A stretch of DNA of 9,490 nucleotides, taken from contig JAATVS010000003.1 of NCBI GenBank assembly GCA_014523695.1, positions 1 to 9,490 on the forward strand, written 5' to 3'. A program made the position numbers and the translations under genes. This document shows positions 6,203-9,490 of this stretch, piece by piece (within the stretch, counting starts at the first letter, position 1; every line of letters starts with the position of its first letter). Source of the stretch: Nitrososphaerales archaeon TH5895 (GTDB lineage: Archaea; Thermoproteota; Nitrososphaeria; Nitrososphaerales; Nitrososphaeraceae). The notes beneath the pieces are model-generated. The model was given only the letters and a program-made list of their open reading frames with translations, was not told the DNA's origin and ran no database searches.

Positions 6203-6925
6203 CTAATTAACGATACCGCCGCAGCACCAGTTCTTCAAGAAGTTGCCAGCTGTCTTCGTATCCCTAAAAGTAGATTTTTCCAGATTCGAAGATTTTACTT
6301 CCTTAAAGTCATTATGCAGGTCGAGAGGTGTATCGTTCAAGGTAATGATGTATTGCAATCCGGCTCTTTTGGCTGCTTCGACTCCTAATGGAGAATTCTC
6401 CACTACAATCACCTCTGAAGAGGGTAGGTTCATTTTATTTAATACAATTTCAAAAGGTGCGGGATTGGGTTTCCCTTTTTCCAGATCGTCCCCCGTGATT
6501 ATGAAGTCAAAATTCTTGGCTCCAATATTTTTATCTAAAATAGCTTCGACCTCTTTTCTAGCAGAACCGCTAACAACAGCTTTAATACAGGAGTTTCCGC
6601 AGCTTGTTGTTAAATCTTCGAGCAATTCTCTTACTCCATCTATACCTTTAGCATTCTGAATTTGTTTAAAAATTTGTTCCTTTCTTGACCCAATCTGTTT
6701 TGCTATTTCACCATCCACCTCACCTTTGTCATCAATATTCTCTCTTCTGAAAACTTCTTTTATTAAATCTGAGCCAGGCATTCCTTCAAGTAAATATATG
6801 TTCTTCTTGTTTATCTCGTGGTTGGTTCGTTCTTTTATTGCTCTGCTCATAGCTTCAGCATGAAATGGCATCGAGTCAATAAGAACGCCGTCCATATCAA
6901 AGATAATGCCTTTTTTAGTTGTCAT
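6203..6925 (-). CDS. HAD-superfamily phosphatase/phosphoglucomutase-like hydrolase
   Basis: The 240-residue protein has all four HAD motifs: motif I D10-M-D12-GVLIDS (nucleophile D10, acid/base D12), motif II VVS119GS, motif III K152 in GKPNP, and motif IV E176-N177-SPLGVEAAKRAG. The region at about 18-90 between motif I and II is a helical C1-type cap, as in beta-phosphoglucomutase and phosphoglycolate phosphatase relatives. It should hydrolyse, or transfer within, a small phosphorylated metabolite using Mg2+; the substrate cannot be named from sequence. Motif IV has E-N-S where E-D-S is usual, which is a tolerated variant. The C-terminal tail (about 205-240, ending NWCCGGIVN) is an extension with a CC pair. 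It follows the alcohol dehydrogenase gene by 22 bases on the same strand with no promoter or Shine-Dalgarno between, so the two are probably co-transcribed. Confidence 0.9.
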   Translation of the reverse strand: MTTKKGIIFDMDGVLIDSMPFHAEAMSRAIKERTNHEINKKNIYLLEGMPGSDLIKEVFRRENIDDKGEVDGEIAKQIGSRKEQIFKQIQNAKGIDGVRELLEDLTTSCGNSCIKAVVSGSARKEVEAILDKNIGAKNFDFIITGDDLEKGKPNPAPFEIVLNKMNLPSSEVIVVENSPLGVEAAKRAGLQYIITLNDTPLDLHNDFKEVKSSNLEKSTFRDTKTAGNFLKNWCCGGIVN

Positions 6926-6947
6926 ATAATGAAGTATGTTTATGGGA

Positions 6948-8027
6948 TTATGGTTTTATTACTCCACGGCCAACGATTTTTCCCTCTTTCAGCTTAGATA
7001 GAGCTTCTGTAGCTTGATTAAGGTTGAATTTGTCTGATACAAGGGGCTTTATTACACCTCGTCTGGTCAACGATACCAGTTCTGCAAGCTGAGCGATGTT
7101 TCCCGTATAGGACCCAATCAACTTATAGGCTCTTGTAGGCATACTTAGCAAATTTAATTTTATAGCGCCACCGTACAATCCAACTAAGACTAATCGAGCA
7201 CGTTTTCTCAAAAGTTGCATGTCTACCTCTGTGCTTTTCGAAGAGTTCACAAAATCGATGACTGCGTCCGCGCCCAATCTTTGCGTTGCTTCCATCACAG
7301 CAGCTACTGCGTTTTCTTTCTTAGAATTAACGATAAAATCCGCACCATTCTGTTTTGCAGCTTTTAACTTGTTGTCATCCAAATCCATAGCAATTACTGT
7401 TGAACCTGTAATCGCCTTTGCGAGTTGAATAGCCATTAAACCTAATCCTCCTGCACCGATAATAACTGCATTATCGTAAGGTTTCAGATTTGCATTGTTT
7501 ATTGCGCCATAAGCAGTCAATGAAGAACATGTAAGCGTACACGCTGTACTTGCGTCAAACGAACCGGTCTCAATATCATTGGTTATATCTAAAAGGTATC
7601 TATAGTTTGGCACTAAGACATAGTCAGAGTATCCGCCATCATTGTATATGCCCAAAGATCGAGGTTTGTCACATAGGTTCTCATCCCCTTCTCTACATGC
7701 TGGACACATTCCTTCGCCTATCCATGGATAAACAAGAACCTTGTTATTTTTTTTGAATATATTGAGTGATGATACTTCCTCTCCAACCTCTTCCACTACC
7801 CCTGCAATTTCATGTCCGGGGATTAGCGGATATCGCACTCCTCGATCAGTTGCCTTGAGGAATTCTCCATCTGGACCTTCATAACCTCCTTCCCAGAGAT
7901 GAATATCACTATGACAAACACCACATGCTTCTACCCTGACAAGAACCTGGGAGCCTATAGGTTTTGGATTTTCTTTAGATACAATTTCTAAAGGAGATTT
8001 TGGCTTAGTAATACTTGCCGATTTCAT
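6948..8027 (-). CDS. Zinc-dependent, NAD(H)-type alcohol dehydrogenase (MDR superfamily)
   Basis: The 359-residue protein is a full-length medium-chain dehydrogenase. Catalytic zinc ligands are C38 (GVCHSD), H72-E73 (GHE) and C167 (LTCSSLTAYGA). The structural zinc site is E105, C108, C111 and C119 (GEGMCPACREGDENLC), with Glu in place of the first Cys, the arrangement known for Sulfolobus solfataricus ADH. The Rossmann motif GAGGLGLMAIQLA (191-203) is followed by D215 at the end of the second strand, which favours NAD over NADP. It should interconvert alcohols with aldehydes or ketones in the cytosol; the substrate is not deducible. ATG 8027 is supported by a TATA box about 30 bases upstream (leaderless mRNA). 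It is the first gene of a likely two-gene operon with the HAD hydrolase. Confidence 0.95.
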   Translation of the reverse strand: MKSASITKPKSPLEIVSKENPKPIGSQVLVRVEACGVCHSDIHLWEGGYEGPDGEFLKATDRGVRYPLIPGHEIAGVVEEVGEEVSSLNIFKKNNKVLVYPWIGEGMCPACREGDENLCDKPRSLGIYNDGGYSDYVLVPNYRYLLDITNDIETGSFDASTACTLTCSSLTAYGAINNANLKPYDNAVIIGAGGLGLMAIQLAKAITGSTVIAMDLDDNKLKAAKQNGADFIVNSKKENAVAAVMEATQRLGADAVIDFVNSSKSTEVDMQLLRKRARLVLVGLYGGAIKLNLLSMPTRAYKLIGSYTGNIAQLAELVSLTRRGVIKPLVSDKFNLNQATEALSKLKEGKIVGRGVIKP

Positions 8028-8050
8028 ATAAGGGGGTAAAGAAAAGATTG

Positions 8051-8060
8051 AATATAAAAT
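8051..8060 (-). promoter_or_regulatory. TATA box of the dehydrogenase-phosphatase operon
   Basis: The minus strand reads ATTTTATATT. Its centre is 28 bases before the ATG at 8027, so transcription should start at or beside the start codon and the mRNA should be leaderless. The C-rich CTTTACCCCCTTAT between box and ATG is not a ribosome site. Confidence 0.5.
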
Positions 8061-8633
8061 GATTGTTATGGGAATGAAATATTAAGCCACTGTAAGTATC
8101 TGCTATATAATAAAAATCATGCTATCTGCGTTTTTTTGAACTCGTTTGCTTGATCGGGTACTGATGTCATTCACAATTGTCAATTCTTAATTAAATGCAA
8201 AGGTTCCCATCCATTCTAATTCGAGACGTTATGGGGAATTGATAGCTTTCCCCCTCGGTTGTGACTTTTGCAATGGTTTACACTTAGACTCAAAAGCAGT
8301 TTAGTCATACTTTAACTTTAGTATATTGTCTCTAGCCCCAATCCTCAAAATCCAAGGTTCTATTGCAAGCGCAGCATTAAACTTCCTCAGTCTACCGCGA
8401 GAATGTGGCCACTGTACTAAGCATATCAAGTACTATTTCAATTCTACCTATTCAGTACTATTACAATTCACAAGTAAAACTTTAAAACCCTATTACGGAG
8501 ACACCACATTTGTTACTAAAATCCTAAACATCCATATGAGGTTCTTACCTCGTAGTTAGAGGACATCTGACTATCATGTCGAACCTGCCTGTCTGAATGT
8601 TTTCTTATATATATGTATTGTCGACACGACACG

Positions 8634-8639
8634 AAAAAA
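8634..8639 (-). terminator. T6 tract after the DCC-like gene
   Basis: Six A residues on the plus strand form a T6 run on the minus strand, 52 bases past the stop codon of the gene ending at 8692. Likely U-tract terminator by position. Confidence 0.35.
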
Positions 8640-8691
8640 CAGTATTCAAGCACCGGATTAAGCTCAATCGATAAAGAAGATAATTCAATTG

Positions 8692-9174
8692 TCAATTAGC
8701 ACGATAATGATGAAATGTCTTGCTATTCCTTAACATATTAAATAGGCGTTTCCATGTATCTTTACTAGAAATACAACTTGATCCGGTGGAACACAGGTGG
8801 TCGCATGAATTATTCCGTACTGAAGAAGCATCTTCATTGGCGGAGTTGTATTCTTGGTAACCATTAGAAACACCATTCACTACTTTAGTTTTAATAATAC
8901 CTCTTACTATTTCCTTAAAGACTTGTATTAAGCCAGATCTAGCACCAAATGCTCCTTGATTATTAATTAGCCAGAACATTTGAGTGGAGTCGTAATCATC
9001 TGGAAAGACTAATTTCTTTACATTCATTGCTTCAGGAGAATAATAATGTCCTGCTAGATATATCCACCCTCCCGACAGCACCCTTGCCCAGAATGCAAAT
9101 CTTTTGCACGCTGAGCACTTATCATCATAAATAAGCAGCGGCCTCGACATCGGAAGAGGAACAGGTGCAGACAT
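8692..9174 (-). CDS. DCC-like (DUF393) thiol-disulfide redox protein with extra C-terminal cysteines
   Basis: The 160-residue protein opens with RPLLIYDDKC20SAC23KRFAFW, which fits the DCC family pattern (Y-D-G-x-C-x-x-C in a thioredoxin-like strand-loop-helix), with D in place of the usual G. Residues about 58-95 (DDYDSTQMFWLI, then a strand, GLIQVFKEIV) fit the rest of that fold. Family members are presumed to do thiol-disulfide exchange, but substrates are mostly unknown. The C-terminal part (100-160) is not typical of the family: it is polar, N/S-rich and holds C124, C128 and C134, which could form a second redox or metal site. No signal peptide is evident, so it is likely cytosolic. ATG 9174 is supported by a TATA-like box at 9205-9211; the ATG of residue 9 is an alternative. 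Coding is sure, family assignment moderate. Confidence 0.72.
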   Translation of the reverse strand: MSAPVPLPMSRPLLIYDDKCSACKRFAFWARVLSGGWIYLAGHYYSPEAMNVKKLVFPDDYDSTQMFWLINNQGAFGARSGLIQVFKEIVRGIIKTKVVNGVSNGYQEYNSANEDASSVRNNSCDHLCSTGSSCISSKDTWKRLFNMLRNSKTFHHYRAN

Positions 9175-9204
9175 TTACGTATCAAATATTCTTTTCACTT
9201 CATG

Positions 9205-9211
9205 AATATAA
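9205..9211 (-). promoter_or_regulatory. TATA-like box of the DCC-like gene
   Basis: The minus strand reads TTATATT within CTTATATTC. The predicted transcription start near 9181 leaves a leader of about 7 bases before ATG 9174. Confidence 0.4.
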
Positions 9212-9310
9212 GACTTCTTAATGCGGTGAATAGGTGGACGATAAGACGGTGTTGCCATGGAAAAAAGGAAAAGATATGAAACTGTGTAACAACCGGACAA
9301 TAAATATGAA

Positions 9311-9317
9311 TAAATAC
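9311..9317 (+). promoter_or_regulatory. TATA-like box of the small zinc-ribbon gene
   Basis: TAAATAC starts 38 bases before ATG 9349, with a second similar element TAAATA at 9301-9306. A start of transcription near 9340 would leave a leader of about 10 bases. The match is modest. Confidence 0.3.
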
Positions 9318-9348
9318 ACTATCATGCTCATGATTAGTAGCATTTGTT

Positions 9349-9474
9349 ATGCTAAAATGTATACGATGTGGACATGATATGAAGGATATACAGCCCTGTC
9401 ATTTGAAATGCTTCAACTGTGGAGGCGAAATCGACTGTTCCGACATAAGCTATTTCTCGATTGAAACCGATTGA
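9349..9474 (+). CDS. Small zinc-ribbon protein (41 residues)
   Basis: The frame runs from ATG 9349 to TGA 9472-9474. The protein begins MLKCIRCGHDMKD and has C4-x2-C7 and C21-x2-C24 (CFNCGGEIDC), the two CPxCG-like knuckles of a zinc ribbon. C17 and C30 are two further cysteines. Six cysteines in 41 residues in this spacing are very unlikely by chance, and an in-frame TGA at 9331-9333 leaves ATG 9349 as the only ATG start. Small zinc ribbons in archaea often bind nucleic acid or assist transcription or translation complexes, but many have no known role. It is divergent from the DCC-like thiol protein, and both are cysteine-rich. The stop codon sits inside a short hairpin (9466-9481). Function unknown. 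Confidence 0.72.
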   Translation: MLKCIRCGHDMKDIQPCHLKCFNCGGEIDCSDISYFSIETD

Positions 9475-9481
9475 AATCGGT
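9466..9481 (+). repeat. Perfect 6-base-pair inverted repeat across the stop codon of the zinc-ribbon gene
   Basis: ACCGAT-TGAA-ATCGGT forms a hairpin with a 4-base loop whose first three bases are the TGA stop. In addition CGATTGAAA is repeated directly at 9458-9466 and 9468-9476. It could be an RNA stem at the transcript end, but no T-run follows within the window. Confidence 0.5.
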
Positions 9482-9490
9482 GTATTGTTG

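Larger units (their letters stand above)
8028..8691. other. Long intergenic stretch with no convincing gene
   Basis: The 660 bases hold the dehydrogenase promoter at the left and a T-run (minus strand) after the DCC-like gene at the right. An open frame at 8326-8559 (77 codons, TTG start) is discussed under the rejected items. The 12-mer CAATTGTCAATT occurs at about 8172-8183 and again at about 8686-8697. A TATATATA tract at about 8606-8614 has no gene after it on the plus strand. No tRNA or strong hairpin was seen. Confidence 0.4.

Noticed and set aside
6243..6659. Plus-strand frame of 138 codons.
   Set aside because: Antisense shadow of the HAD hydrolase, whose four motifs are all intact.
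8326..8559. Plus-strand open frame of 77 codons with TTG start and a CGHCTKH motif.
   Set aside because: No recognisable family, no ribosome site, TTG start, mixed codon use and a single CxxC only. It may be chance or a decayed gene; not strong enough to annotate.
8172..8697. Two copies of CAATTGTCAATT as possible site-specific recombination or target-site repeats.
   Set aside because: Only 12 bases, AT-rich, partly palindromic, and no mobile gene lies between them.
9458..9481. Possible CRISPR repeat, because GATTGAAA-type ends are common in such repeats.
   Set aside because: The two copies are 1 base apart with no spacer, lie in a coding frame, and the window ends without further units.

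Overview
The window looks like chromosomal accessory DNA of an ammonia-oxidising archaeon of the Nitrososphaerales (Thaumarchaeota), most like Nitrososphaera or Candidatus Nitrosocosmicus. This is inferred from AT-rich DNA, TATA-like boxes about 25-30 bases before several start codons with almost no Shine-Dalgarno motifs, secreted proteins whose signal peptides end in a 'FAQ' type site, PRC-barrel proteins, and a zinc alcohol dehydrogenase closest in layout to the Sulfolobus enzyme. No rRNA, tRNA, CRISPR array, insertion sequence or phage gene was recognised.

Layout. Positions 1-305 hold the 3' end of a gene that enters from the left edge. A non-coding stretch follows (306-628), then a small charged LEA-like protein (629-877, minus) and a secreted protein with an RskA-like domain (1010-1531, plus). 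The latter converges on a 597-residue phospholipase D of eukaryote-like motif pattern (1655-3448, minus). Next is a secreted repeat protein with seven regularly spaced N-glycosylation sequons (3737-4057, minus). A divergent pair of PRC-barrel proteins, one with a single domain (4493-4912, minus) and one with three (5031-6083, plus), share a 118-base intergenic region with a TATA box for each direction. A two-gene minus-strand operon follows: zinc alcohol dehydrogenase (8027-6948) and HAD phosphatase (6925-6203). After a 660-base region with no convincing gene come a DCC-like thiol-redox protein (8692-9174, minus) and, divergent from it, a 41-residue zinc-ribbon protein (9349-9474, plus) too short for usual ORF cut-offs.

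How the genes fit together. There is no single pathway. Several genes point to the cell surface and stress: a phospholipid headgroup hydrolase, two secreted or anchored proteins, two proteins with 11-residue repeats of the kind seen in desiccation-protection (LEA) proteins, PRC-barrel proteins, and a dehydrogenase with a HAD phosphatase that may handle metabolites. This reading is inference. The most unusual items are the sequon-spaced repeat protein, the eukaryote-like phospholipase D, and the RskA-like domain in an organism expected to lack sigma factors.
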